From Litoditis marina (Eukaryota > Nematoda > Chromadorea > Rhabditida > Rhabditidae): a stretch of DNA of 64,000 bases. The stretch is from positions 8,616,669-8,680,668 of the forward strand of contig OZ038439.1 in assembly GCA_964036275.1 (NCBI GenBank), in the 5' to 3' direction. The notes under the pieces are model-generated. The model did no database searches. It was not told where the DNA came from and worked only from the letters and a program-made list of their open reading frames with translations. Shown one piece after another: positions 35,832 through 48,159 of the stretch; position 1 is the stretch's first letter, and every line of letters starts with the position of its first letter. Position numbers and translations under genes: made by a program.

Positions 35832-36166
35832 ACATTTCTGGCCGGCAACAATTCTGTGGTACACTGAGGGCTCGCCGACCCTGTCAAAGATCAGACTAGA
35901 TAATCCATTGCTATTATGTGGTTAATTGGTATTTTTTTTACAAACAGTATGTGATATTGAATATTGACAGATAGATTGTAGAGATCCTTGAAAACACAAT
36001 TGATCTGGATTTTAAAAATGAGTATAAATATCAAGTTCAACTTACTAGTAAACAAAACAATAATTTTCCAAATGAAACAAATAATAACAGTGTATCAAAT
36101 GTTAACCTTTAAGAACCTTTAAGTTGAGTCTGGGCTTTAAAATTAGGGTAAAAAAGTCCAAACAAT

Positions 36167-36248
36167 TGATCAGAGTGGGATTCGAACCCACGCCTCCGAA
36201 GAGACTGGTGCCTTAAACCAGCGCCTTAGACCGCTCGGCCATCTGACC
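36167..36248 (-). tRNA. tRNA-Leu(AAG), array copy 50
   Basis: Identical to the consensus; shortened first terminator run. Confidence 0.95.
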
Positions 36249-36586
36249 ACATTTATGGCCGGCAACAACTCTGTGGTACACTGAAGGCTAGCCAACCCTG
36301 TCAAAGATCAGACTAGATTATCCATTGCTATTATAGGGGTTAATTGGTGTTTTCTTATTAAAAAAGGTATGTGATATTGAATATTGACAGATAGATTGTA
36401 GAGATCCTTGAAAACACAATTGATCTGGATTTTAAAAATGAGTATAAATATCAAGTTCAACTTACTAGTAAACAAAACAATAATTTTCCAAATGAAACAA
36501 ATAATAACAGTGTATCAAATGTTAACCTTTAAGAACCTTTAAGTTGAGTCTGGGCTTTAAAATTAGGGTAAAAAAGTCAAAACAAT

Positions 36587-36668
36587 TGATCAGAGTGGGA
36601 TTCGAACCCACGCCTCCGAAGAGACTGGTGCCTTAAACCAGCGCCTTAGACCGCTCGGCCATCTGACC
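36587..36668 (-). tRNA. tRNA-Leu(AAG), array copy 51
   Basis: Identical to the consensus. Confidence 0.95.
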
Positions 36669-37002
36669 ACATTTCTGGCCGGCAACAATTCTGTGGTACA
36701 CTGAGGGCTCGCCGACCCTGTCAAAGATCAGACTAGATAATCCATTGCTATTATGTGGTTAATTGGTATTTTTTTTACAAACAGTATGTGATATTGAATA
36801 TTGACAGATAGATTGTAGAGATCCTTGAAAACACAATTGATCTGGATTTTAAAAATGAGTATAAATATCAAGTTCAACTTACTAGTAAACAAAACAATAA
36901 TTTTCCAAATGAAACAAATAATAACAGTGTATCAAATGTTAACCTTTAAGAACCTTTAAGTTGAGTCTGGGCTTTAAAATTGGGGTAAGAAGTCAAAACA
37001 AT

Positions 37003-37084
37003 TGATCAGAGTGGGATTCGAACCCACGCCTCCGAAGAGACTGGTGCCTTAAACCAGCGACTTAGACCGCTCGGCCATCTGACC
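37003..37084 (-). tRNA. tRNA-Leu(AAG) variant, array copy 52
   Basis: A D-stem base is changed (AAGTCGCTGG for AAGGCGCTGG), breaking the middle D-stem pair. It is the last tRNA of the array. Confidence 0.88.
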
Positions 37085-37967
37085 ACATTTCTGGCCGGCA
37101 ACAACTCTGTGGTACACTGAAGGCTAGCCAACCCTGTCAAAGATCAGACTAGATTATCCATTGCTATTATGGGGGTTAATTGGTGTTTTCTTATTAAAAA
37201 AGGTATGTGATATTGAATATTGACAGATAGATTGTAGAGATCCTTGAAAACACAATTGATCTGGATTTTAAAAATGAGTATAAATATCAAGTTCAACTTA
37301 CTAGTAAACAAAACAATAATTTTCCAGATGAAACAAATAATAACAGTGTATCAAATGTTAACCTTTAATAATCCATTGCTATTATGGGAGTTAATTGGTG
37401 TTTTCTTTTTACAAAAAGTGTGTGATAACTGGATATTGACAGATAGATTGTGACAGATAGATTTTCTCAACTCAGAGGTTGTAAGAATAGCGATACGCTA
37501 CCGTTGGGGAGTTCGGAGACCAACCAAGTTGAAATAACGCGCACATTAGCATCTGCCGCCGAAGCAGCATCCCGGAATCTTGATCCTACTCTGCGTCTCT
37601 GGCACCGCATACTCTCTTGCGATTTTTTTCCAGGCGGGACATAGTATGAAAATTTTCGAAATCACAAAAATATATTTCTGCTAGCAGATTGTGGATTTTG
37701 TGAAGTCTTCAGGTGTACGTGAAGTTTTCAGTATTTTAACAGAAGATCATCTTGAAAACGCCCAAACGCTAAAAGAGTTAGATCAACGCTCAGAAACACA
37801 TTTCGAGCTCGAATACATCTTGTGGAGTATAATCAACGGTCAGTTATTAATTGCAATTATACAGGGTGGGTTACAATTAAAGTTGTCCTCTTGCAAAACG
37901 CGATAAAATATCAGTAATGGTGCGATTTGAGTAAACTCTTTAAATTGTAGTTTTGACCATAAATCTC

Positions 37968-38047
37968 GACGAGAGAGTGTGCCGGTCAGAGAGACGCATT
38001 CGGTCCGAGCCTGTCTGCACCCTCCTTGACCTGCACACTCTCTCATC
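37968..38047. mobile_element. Short palindromic element, GAGAGTGTGC family, copy 1
   Basis: Ends GAGAGAGTGTGC and GCACACTCTCTC are inverted repeats. The related copy at 63477-63555 has similar ends and interior. Confidence 0.6.
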
Positions 38048-38183
38048 CAGGCTGTCACAAAAGCGGCTGGCCAATTGGCTGATAGTCGGTTAACCATTCG
38101 CAATTGATAAAAACTGTATTTGCTTAGTGTTTCGACTACATTTGGGATGAACCGACCGCAGAAATATGATCAATTCTACAACT

Positions 38184-38356
38184 AACCGGGTTTCCAGGTA
38201 ACCTAACCCTTTTCTCGATAACCTACTTTTCAGGTTACGTTGTGTCAGAAAAACAGGTAACCGGTTCTTTATTTTAGGTTCAGAACCAGAGGTAACCTGA
38301 AAAAGAGGTTACCAAGAAAGATTAGGTTTTATTAGGTCACCTAAAAATCCGGTTAC
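38184..38356. mobile_element. GGTAACC-rich inverted-repeat element, copy 1 (diverged)
   Basis: Repeated AGGTAACC and GGTTACC motifs in opposite orientation, giving a long imperfect hairpin. Resembles the elements at 47593-47782 and 55219-55409. Confidence 0.55.
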
Positions 38357-39367
38357 ATATAGAATTCATCCGAAAGGCCGCCATTTATCAAAAACACCAT
38401 TGTCAGCCTAAACTGAAGACGAAACGTCGGTGATAACATTGAACAGGAGATAACTTAGTATTTGTTTGTCAGTGCCTAAGATAACTGATAACAGTTATGC
38501 TGAAACACAGCTTGAAATCGTTTTTTCCCAAAAAAAAACACACCGCATGAATTGAAAAGTTACCTAAACAGTTGGTAACACGTCATTATTCAGACCTTGT
38601 TATCATCACTTTTTCTGTAGTTACTTATGTTCAAAAGTTGTGTATTCTATAAACACAACTTAAAACACGATTTATTCCAAGGTGCAGTAAGTACCAATAC
38701 AAACAATTTCAATCAGGAAAGTTGAGAGCACAGTACGATCTAACTCGAAAAACTTTTGAACAGGTAAACAGTAAGTTAGAATGAAAAAGTACATTCTTGT
38801 TTATTTTGAAGAATAAACATTAAAATCGCAGAAGGCTTGACTAGTACGCAGCTTATGTGACTTTCTCCTTAAGAGAGAACATACTGTGCCTTTATGTTAA
38901 CCGCATACGTGTCAACGTGTACATCACGTGATCATCTGTGTTCCTCATGTTAACTTCACGTGAAGTGTCTGAGATGAGGACTAGCAATTCTAGCGAGTAT
39001 GCTCAAAAAGCTTGTGTGACGGTGCTAGAAACGGTGTGTCGCGAATCCGTCTTGGATCGAAGCCAAATTCTCTTGAAACGAAATCGAATCTCGGAACTCA
39101 TCACAACCAGGGACCATGGAACACTGAAACATAGTAGATAGCTATGTATTGCGGTTGATGAGTCATTTAATACAGCTACGGTCATCTCATAATCTACCTT
39201 CACACGAGAAAGACGACAGAGGAATCAAAGGATTGAACGATGCGGGACGAGCGGTTGTAGATCAAATATACGTTGACGAGATCACCGAACCCCGCCCTCT
39301 ATAAAATTCACCGCCGTTGTCCAGAGCGGTTTCTCGAGGAAAAAAACCTTAATCTAGGATAACTCAC

Positions 39368-42300
39368 CAAACGAACATAATATCGACTATGTACGCACGA
39401 ATATCGAACAGAAAGTTGTACAGATCCCAGTTTTCGTAGGGGTCTATGAGATAGTAACCCAGCTGAAATTATCTATATAGTAGCGAAATAACATTTTTTC
39501 GCTTTTTTCAGAGCAGCCTTATGATATGAGCATGGTTTTCCCTTATCTTGCTGTGATTGTAGCTCGACACCGTTTCTTCTCGGTCGAAAATCTCAATCTC
39601 ATTCGAGGTATTTGATCTCTTGATCTTCGTTTATACGTCGATCCCTCAGGCGGTGTACAGATATATCTTACAAGCCTTGGGAACTCACAAGGAACTCATA
39701 TGAACTTCACATGAGATTGGAGGGATTGGTGCGCCGCCAGAGTGAAAGACAGCGGCACGAAGGTGTAAACGATATGTATCGATTACATTGCTCATTCGAT
39801 TTTCATTGAACACTTGGATAAACTTTAACGGTTAATTCCGTGTCAAAACTGACCTGAAGAGCGCACCACATGAGACAACCGGCAGAAATGACGAATCCAA
39901 CCAAACACAGAGATCTTTCGGTGGCTTTTACTCTATTCGGAAGAGTAACCAAGACGAATAACGTTACTATTGTGCATACGATAACTGTAACTCCACTTAC
40001 GGCACCCAACGCCGCATTGAACATACTCAGACGAGCCTGTACGTTTTTATTAATTAAAGACAAAGTTAATGTAATTTATGTTAAATTTGTGAAGATAAGT
40101 GTTGGAGCCAATTCCATTAATTTGACATAGTAGGTTAATATAATAGTTTAAACGAATAAGTGGAAAATAACATCGTTTTCAACTAAGAAAGTATGTTGAG
40201 TTATAAAACTATTAACTAAAGTTTACATCGTTCCGGCCCCTTAGCTCGACGAGGCATTATGATCGAAAGTCTAATTCCCGTTATAATATCGATTGTTTCC
40301 CAATTGAAAATACCCCACCACAGAGAATGCGTCTGCTAGTCAGTTGTTGGTAACATTCTTGCGGATGGGCCATTATATAGTCTCATGCAACAATTAAAAT
40401 AGCCCCCTGCAGCCTCTACAGAAGGATTGTTAATCTTTCAAGTACGTTTTTCCACACCTTGTAGGTATTCTAGTTCACACTTTGTGATTCCGTTCTCTAC
40501 ATGGGGTACTACAAGCATAGAAAATAGTGGAACTGAAAGTATGTTTGTTGGTTAGATAAATGCTCCTGAACACTCGAAAGATTACTGTAGGAAGTAATCG
40601 ATTGGTGAAACGCAGTATACTATTTCGTGAAATATGACGTCATCGAGATCAAACCACCACTGAACTTTAAACACACCCTGTATAGTCGTCGCCAACGGAA
40701 AAGAGGGAGGGTACTGTATATCTCCATTTCCGCTGTGTACGCACACAAGTCTCCGATGCCGAAGCTTGATCTTAATGCGCTCTAATAGCGCAGCGGTTAG
40801 TCGCCCTATTACGAATATTTTGTCGCAGGTTCGATTCCGGCGAGAGATAGAAATTTATAAATTTGGCACCCACTATAAATACACTCGCGACTTACCCATT
40901 GGAAGTATTTCCTAGCGCGCATAGCAACCCCTCCATTTGTGGGTTCAACGACGATTTGCACTGGTATCATGTGAAAATTGAAAACTATAGGGAAGAACAA
41001 ACAGAATCCATATGATATGTATTTGTACTTTGTCCAGAGCTGTAAAGGATTCCGAATTTGATCGAAAGGGTAAATATTTGTATTTTAAACAGAACTATAT
41101 TGTAACTTCACTACTTTGCTGTTATGTACGCACGTTCAGCGGCCAACTAATGCCTTAAACGTGACTCTTACCAGCTCGGGCATGAAACTATATTCCCGAA
41201 ACGTGAAAATTAGTAATTTGCTTTTCAGAGATGGAAAACTCCGCTCAATTGCCTTGTTTTTAATTAAAGCACCATTGTCGTATTCAGCCATAGGGTTCGT
41301 TTAGCTGTAAACCGACCCATACTGAGCATGTTACCTATTATCGCTGTGTTTGTATAGTTCACACCATTCCTACTCCTACAGTAACCTCCAAAACTTTCCG
41401 AAGGCTGTTGTGAAGCTGAAAATGTAGTTCATGGAAAATGCTCTCGTCTATTTACTCTACGTGAAAAGGAGAATGAGGTACGAAAATCCTCAATTTCTCC
41501 AATCAAAAGTAAGTGAGCAAAATGGCTTGGAAATTTCGAAATCCTACTGTAGGAGTCTCAGTAGGAATGGTAAAGCCTATAGTTTAAAGCCTAAACTACA
41601 ACATATATTTGGTTACTACAATATTACCAGAAAGTACCTACAATAATCTGACTCAGGTGCTCATTATCATTCGTTCTATTTTAAGTTTCTAAAATAGGTT
41701 TTCATGTACTTTGTTTTGTTAAAGTCCATTCATCACGTACGTAATCTTGGTTTAATTGTTGTTGATGTAATTTTACATGGATAATGAATTATTATTATTG
41801 AAGTTGTAAACTGACCTTTTCATGTCTGAACGGTAGTGCAACAGCAGTCAGTCTGTTGAGCGATATCAGCGCGTATACCACAATTTGACCGTTTATCGTG
41901 TAGAGTTCCACGAAGTAGGGGAAAGTGAGATAGAAGGAGGGAGAACCGAATACTTCAAACAGGGTACCGCAGAGGGGTACCAGATATTGGAACCCGCGAT
42001 CCAAGATGTTTTCGAACAGGAATTTCGTTGTCGCCTGAATATGAATCAAATAAGCAAATCGACGTTAACTTCAATACAGTTACATTGAATAAATTTATTA
42101 CATTCATGAATTGAATATACGTTGGTTATTGATTGTGAAGTTACACCGTCTAGTTTCTTCTTCTACAGTAATTTCTACCCGATTCGAACAAGTCCCATGT
42201 GGTACTTGGTAATTTGCTAATCAAATTATAGGGTTTCCTCTCTTCAAAGCAGGAATATACGGTGTAAGTGGCCTCATTACGCACTTTGTACTTTGATCCC

Positions 42301-42640
42301 GTTAGTTACAACAGACATTGGATCACTCCCGTTTTTGATTGTGCATCATTTCATAATAGTTCTGAGCATCATTCTTCCGTTTGTAGTTTGTATCCGTTAC
42401 TTAAAAAACCAGTTTTTTATTCTAGACAATTGTCTCATATGAACTAACCAGAAAACTGAGGATAACGTAGAATCTGTAGAAGAAACTTTTAAACGTCATT
42501 CTATCTTGGTGAAAAAGAATCAAATAGGAAATAGTGTAATAGGCGAGAAGAGTGGGAAAAGCATAGGACAGAAAGATAACATATTTCAGACCTTCGGTCG
42601 CGGCTGAGTATTCGGTATCGCAGGTTAAATTCTCGCTCAT
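39368..42640 (-). CDS. Serpentine chemoreceptor, srg-like (five exons seen)
   Basis: Probable seven-transmembrane chemoreceptor of the nematode Srg class, acting at the membrane of sensory cells. Exons on the minus strand: 42640-42449 (64 codons, start MSENLTCDTEY, TM1), 42034-41816 (73 codons), 41039-40896 (48), 40036-39854 (61) and 39462-39368 (31 plus 2 nt). All four joins are in phase 0 with donors GTTAGT, GTCAGT, GTAAGT and GTCAGT and acceptors ending TTCAG, TTACAG, TACAG and TTTCAG. Family-like features are LYTINGQ and ALISLNRLTAVALPFRHEK after TM3, the NGG of the TM4-5 loop, KATERSLCLVGF before TM6, and FDIRAYIVDIMF in TM7. The 277 codons found are slightly short of usual Srg length. 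The last exon is unresolved: reading through gives FVW then TGA at once. An upstream in-frame ATG at 42745 is possible. The substrate is unknown. Confidence 0.82.
40776..40848 (+). other. tRNA-like sequence (pseudogene or SINE head) in a receptor intron
   Basis: Contains a box A-like TAGCGCAGCGGTTAG and a box B-like GGTTCGATTCC at tRNA spacing, with a weak CTCT/AGAG acceptor pairing. The anticodon arm does not fold, so it is not a functional tRNA. It lies in intron 3 of the receptor gene on the opposite strand. Confidence 0.5.
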
Positions 42641-42749
42641 CACCTGGAATGGAATGTGATTCCAATTCAAAGTTTTATTGCCAGTTTCTTCGTAATTTGT
42701 GAACCAATCTCCGAGAAATTCGCAAAGAGCAATGAAGGAGCACATGTCT

Positions 42750-44690
42750 ACAATATATGTAAGTTGGAGTTAAAACTGTGGAAACGCTGGCAGCTTAAAA
42801 TACCGGAGAAGACGTAGGCTCAAATACTGGTGTCAAATTAGCCCGCCTCTCCTTATGAATTTCAAACAGTACAGGCGACATCTGGCTGACCCCGGTATTT
42901 TAAGTTGCAAAATTGGGGAGTCCGGTATTTTAAGTTGTAGCGGTTTTTCAGAGAATTGCTTCAGTTCACGGGAGTTAGAAGGTGGAACGTTTCGGAAAAA
43001 TGACTTCTGTGTGGGAATGGTTGGGTTCAGATCTATGCGCGCTTGCTAAGTTCTGCACCTAAGCGATTCTTACTAGTGGACTCAGTTAAATTGCACCTGC
43101 AAGTGGGCGGGTACTATCGTAGGACAGACAGATGTTACGAATGAACGGATTACGACCTTTTTGAGATGGAAATAGAAGGATGTTTTCGATTGAAACATTG
43201 CTTAGAGAATCAGAATCCTAATCGAAAAGCAACCAATAACTATGTATAAGAGACTTCATTGGGTTTTTTTCCGTGTCTATACTTCTCTGTCACACTTTGA
43301 ATTGGTTCAATGAATATATTTATTTTTATTTTTGTAACTAAGAAACGGAAAGATCGAATGAACCAAATATTAGCCTACTTTTTTATAGATCAACCTCTAT
43401 AATAATAAGTTCACTGCATACAGAGATATAGATAAATAATATAAAGAGCGGTTTGAAGTCAAACAGCTATACGGCTAGTTCTGCAAGCGAACCTCTAATA
43501 AGAAGTAAATTGCCTCAGTAATTTTTCGTGAAAGTGTTCCATTTAATTGATTAAATTAGCAACATTAATGTGAGTTTGCACTTATGAACTGAGAAGTGAA
43601 AGTAAATACATGCAATTGCACACTGCTTTCTAAACGGAAGATATATATCGTCCAAATTCACAATGGCTGATCATAAACAAGTTGCAGTTTTTTAACTATA
43701 ATTCTGAACTTGATAGTCCACCTAGTGTCAAATACACACTCCTTTCCGGATTGATATAATATCTGAAAAATATGAGTAACATTAGAATACAACGCAAAAA
43801 CAGTGAGAAAAAAAACAAAAAGATTAAACCGTCACGGAAAGTTTGGATTGGACTCCAGCAAAACTACACATCTCGCCCTTTTTCGAACAGCCTGATTCTC
43901 GGAGTTGTTCTATCGGGTAAAAACGACCAGGTTCTAGTTTATATGGCAAAGCCTGATTGTATGTCATATAACAAAACAAATCATGGTAGAGTGAAGTGAG
44001 AAAATGAGCATAATTTAGTTTGGACCGATCTATATTAACAAGTTCTTCAAGGCTACAGTGTGGAAGGAGCACTCGATGAAGAATTAAGGCAAAATACACC
44101 CTTGATCAACATCATGAAATACCGTGAAATATGTAAATTGTGCCAACCATCAACACGATTGCAGAAACCGTCAAAGTTTCCATGATAATATCATTTTGAA
44201 GGATAATGGAATCGCAATTTGCAGAACAAAACCGCATCAAAATTTGTTGTGACGATAGCAAGGAAAAAATTTGAGTTTTGAGATGAAAGTTCATGGCTCA
44301 CGTGCAGAGAGCTCAAGAAACAATATTACAGAGCAAATAATTGAAAAGCTCAGCAAATCGAAATTAAACTGGTATGATTATTTGATAGGAATAAAAAAGA
44401 AGTGGTACGTTTTGCCTCTACCCCAGACGTAACCACTCAATTCTTGATACCTTTCCCCTGAGGCTCCTCAGTGAGGTAGGGAAAGAAAATCAGCGAAGTC
44501 TGATTGGACTGCTAATATTTTTGAGGGGGTTGTTTTCAGAAAAAAGAAACCTAATACGATACATAAGAAGTAAATGATAAAGAGAAAGAATGCCAAACCA
44601 TTTGAATCGAATGTGGGCACGAGTTTGGCGGGCATACTTTATTAGTGCAATTATTCGTGACACCGAAATTGTATTGATCATACCGTAGTA
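42750..44690. other. Intergenic stretch; nothing firmly recognised
   Basis: A minus-strand open frame at 43824-44099 (91 codons, including GCSKKGEMCSFAG) has protein-like composition, but I do not recognise it and see no clear partner exons. The rest is AT-rich without recognisable features. Confidence 0.4.
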
Positions 44691-44703
44691 TCAAAATGTT
44701 AAA

Positions 44704-45462
44704 TTATCTGTCCTTCCGTATAATTTTAGGAAATAACCGTTTAAAATACCTCGACCTGTCTTCATAAAATGAATGATTAAGGAGTATTTCATCAAACTTA
44801 TATTTGTAATGAATCCATTTGTTATTATGCAGACATCTGAAGAAGCTACGTGCAATATTGTCAACCGGGTATTGATTGGAAATGAGTTTGTCTGCCATAG
44901 AGCAAACATTATTGCAGAAATCGTCAACTTTAGTGCATTTACGTGCTAAACGTAGAGTTTCTCCATAGACAATGTTGAGTTTAATCTTTTCAGGTATCAA
45001 TGAATCAAAGTGAGAGAATCGTTTCACATCAAAAGTAAAGTGATCAGTTTTATTGTAGAAATTTGTAACAACTGCTCCTTCATTAACTTTGAGACTAAGG
45101 TCCAGGTAATCACAGAATGAATCGTCTCTGTTGGTTTTGAGTAGCTGCAAACGATTATCATAAACACCTTCTAAGGATGGATTCTATCTCAGTATCGTTT
45201 TGTTATGTACAATCAGCAAATCATCCATATAGCAAAAATCGTGAAATTCTTTATTGATAATACATGGTTTTACGTAGTTAAATTCTAACATAGATAGAGT
45301 GAGATCAGCTGACAACGGACTTGCGTTACCACCTCGGGGAACAATATGTGTCTGTTTAAGTAAAGTATTGCCGAATCTGATAACATTATTGTTTAGAAGA
45401 AATTCAGTGAGGTATAGAAGTTCTGAAATATTGTATGTACGATAGTTTTTGGTATACGTCAC
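44704..45462 (-). pseudogene. Reverse-transcriptase fragment (3' half), Penelope-like or related class
   Basis: Two minus-strand frames in sequence. The upstream one (below 45462) contains PRGGNASPLSADLTLS, which fits RT motif B, and CYMDDLLIV, which contains the catalytic DD of motif C. The downstream one (45150-44704) continues with a thumb-like region that includes ETLRLARKCTKVDDF and NQYPVDNIARSFFRC, as in Penelope-like and related RTs. The frames are offset, so the copy is broken. Motif A is missing: the fragment starts at an (AAT)n tract. It is probably a decayed retroelement piece. The class is inferred from motif pattern only. Confidence 0.6.

Positions 45463-45528
<66 letters not shown>
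45463..45528. repeat. (AAT)n microsatellite
   Basis: About 22 uninterrupted AAT repeats, at the 5' end of the RT fragment. Confidence 0.97.
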
Positions 45529-45730
45529 TTTATCAGTATAATAATAGACCAATATGAAATCACGAAATGTAAACTATTCAAACTGACATTTGAGAAAACA
45601 AAAGAAAAACAGGTACATGAAGAAAGTTGCTAATAGCATTTGTTGTTGATGTCATTGAGGCTCAGTTCTCTGAGAAGATTTTGCCCAGTGCCTGCACGGT
45701 TACGCCCCTTTTTGCTAAGCCCCGCCCATT

Positions 45731-45793
45731 TGCCGACTGGTTGCGCTCCAGTTGCACCCTACCGGCACACTTGGCTTTGCGACCAGTCGGCAT
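45731..45793. repeat. Small inverted repeat
   Basis: TGCCGACTGGTTGC and GCGACCAGTCGGCA are inverted copies about 35 bp apart, in a short GC-rich island. Confidence 0.6.
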
Positions 45794-45904
45794 TTGCAGC
45801 GCGTCTAGTCGTCAGAAACAGAAGGGTGATTTCGTTCGCCATTCTTACTGAGAAAACGGTGGGAGACAGAAGAAAGGAGAGAGGGATAAGGAAGTGGAGG
45901 AAAA

Positions 45905-46530
<626 letters not shown>

Positions 46531-46714
46531 TACTTCAAGAAGGAATATGGTTTGTGTGATTAAGCTTTCTTCCTTTTTTGTGAACGTTCGATGACAACGA
46601 TCAGACTCTGAGTGTGTATGTTTTTTGTGAATAAAATGTTCTCAGCAGCCAATAATCTACACGTTCAGTATGGTTTTTGTTAACTGAAAGTAAGTGAACT
46701 TCATTTCCTTCTCA

Positions 46715-46798
46715 GGCACTGGGGTGGACGGTCCGTGCACCAAAGTAGCCAACTTTCGTCCACGGACCGTCCACTTTTTGGTCCACGGACCGTCCACA
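46715..46798. mobile_element. GGACCGTCC inverted-repeat element, copy 1
   Basis: Begins AGGCACTGGGGTGGACGGTC and holds several GTCCACGGACCGTCCAC palindromes. Related in inverse orientation to 53244-53377. Followed by a short GC-rich stretch (GCGCGCCGCCGCCGC). Confidence 0.6.
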
Positions 46799-47592
46799 AT
46801 TTGTTTACGCGATACATCAAAGCGCGCCGCCGCCGCTCGACATGGCCAGTCTATCGATTGAACTGTTTGATCATACTCTGCCAACTACTCCGAGTGACGG
46901 TTGTGAATATTGGCTCTTTTTTATTGTTTTATTTAAATAATTTAGAAATAAGAAAACAGTTTATTTTCATAAAAATTATCAGTTGTTTTAACGTCATTTA
47001 GGTCCTTCTGTCATTTTGTTTTTGATTTCTTACATTCGAGTTCTCAATCTGTTACAGTTTTTTGCTTTTCTGAAGACGCTGTCGTCACGGAGCAGAAACT
47101 CCTCGCTGAAAAAATATATGAGTTCTAAACTTAAGATTTTAACGTCATGTCATTTAGGTCTCCCTATACGAAAAACAGTTCAAATACATTCAACAATCTT
47201 TAAGTCTCAAAATTAAGTCAACCTTTTTCCGTAATACATTTTTACTTCTCTTCCATTTCAACTGAGTATTCAGCAAGTGCACACTTTTCGCTGTTTCCAT
47301 GTGAAGCATACTTGCGAAGATTATAGTTTTTCTACAGATTGTCCGCGAGCTGTTTCTACAATTGTTTGAAGGAGGGACATCGTTCACGTTCTGCCGAGGT
47401 TCGCAGCCACGAAACCCGCGCGAAGGTATTTATTTTATTTTATTGTAAAAATTAAATAATAATTGGGTACGACTGAATGCTGGTTTGGTCTAATTCATTC
47501 TCTTTTCAACCCATACATGGAAATCTTTGTCTATTTTCTGGTAATAATAACGAAATTTGATCCTTCCTCATTCTGAGGCCGATTCCTCAAGG

Positions 47593-47782
47593 AACCCGGT
47601 ATTTTGTTGACCCAATCAGGTAACCCTAACCGGATTACCTGGTTAACCCTTTTGTTAACCCCTTCGTAACCCTTTTTACAATGAATTTTGGGGAAACTTG
47701 GGGATTACCAAGTGGTTAACAGAAGGGTTAAACAGGTAATCCGGTTAATGGTTAACTGCTAGGGTTAACAAAATACCGGGTT
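47593..47782. mobile_element. GGTAACC-rich inverted-repeat element, copy 2
   Basis: Terminal inverted repeats AACCCGGTATTTTGTT and AACAAAATACCGGGTT flank further inverted blocks (TTACCTGGTTAACCC type). Lies in an intron of the phosphatase-like relic. Confidence 0.75.
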
Positions 47783-48002
47783 GAATAAAGAATTCGCCTC
47801 ATTCGGATTCAACATTGTGACCGCATTTTAGAAATAACTGGTTTCTATTATAAAGTAGTTGTGTGAGGTCTGAATAATTGTCTTACTCCAACTATTTTTT
47901 CCACCTTACAGCCTCCCGGTCACTTTCCCGAAACCGCGCCCTGCTCGTTTTGCTGGCTGATGGCGTAGGCCGAACGATGACCGCCTCACTCGTGGGCAAG
48001 AT

Positions 48003-48159
48003 CAAGGTCCGAATAGTCAGAAAAATTCGCGAAACGGACTACTTTTCAGCCGAAAAGATGAAAATCGGTCTACTTTTGATGAAAAATCCTGAATTTTCAC
48101 GTGTTTACATCTGAAAACGGATTACTTTTCGTCGCTCAGTCAGACCTTACTGGTGTATG
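48003..48159. mobile_element. MITE-like family 1, copy with a damaged left end
   Basis: The right end ACCTTACTGGTGTATG is intact. On the left only CAAGGTCCGAATAGTCAG remains, directly after the phosphatase-like exon, suggesting that insertion or deletion here broke the exon. Confidence 0.65.

Larger units (their letters stand above)
10562..37440 (-). repeat. Tandem array of tRNA-Leu(AAG) units
   Basis: Units are usually 414-420 bp; a shorter class is 264-266 bp. Each normal unit holds an 82 nt minus-strand tRNA-Leu gene, a spacer containing TCCATTGCTATTATGGGGG, an AT-rich block with ATGAGTATAAATATCAAG, and a downstream block (GAGTCTGGGCTTTAAAATT). On the tRNA strand the gene is followed by ATTGTTTTGACTTTTTTACC, which supplies T runs for RNA polymerase III termination. 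Some units have GTAAGAAGTC, which breaks the second run, or GTCCAAACAAT, which shortens the first. Higher-order copies include 12692-13528 repeated at 13529-14365 (837 bp), a 950 bp step (18945 to 19895), a ~4.27 kb step (16155 to 20425) and a 2161 bp step (21531 to 23692). The array ends in a partial unit at 37370-37440. Confidence 0.95.
37441..39360. other. Unique sequence with no recognised gene
   Basis: Short open frames (up to 87 codons) overlap on both strands and none resembles a known protein or shows convincing splice structure. Two inverted-repeat elements lie here (37968-38047 and 38184-38356). CACGTGA-like motifs occur near 38926-38960. A final exon of the receptor gene on the minus strand could lie in the last 100 bases, but I could not fix it. 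Confidence 0.5.

Noticed and set aside
10562..37440. CRISPR-like array
   Set aside because: Regular repeats, but the unit is ~420 bp, carries tRNA genes and lies in a eukaryotic genome.
39870..40130. 86-codon plus-strand frame
   Set aside because: Shadow of the receptor exon on the minus strand, which has family features and matching splice phases.
43824..44099. 91-codon minus-strand frame that looks protein-like
   Set aside because: No recognised family, no partner exons and no clear splice signals; listed only as a remark in the intergenic entry.
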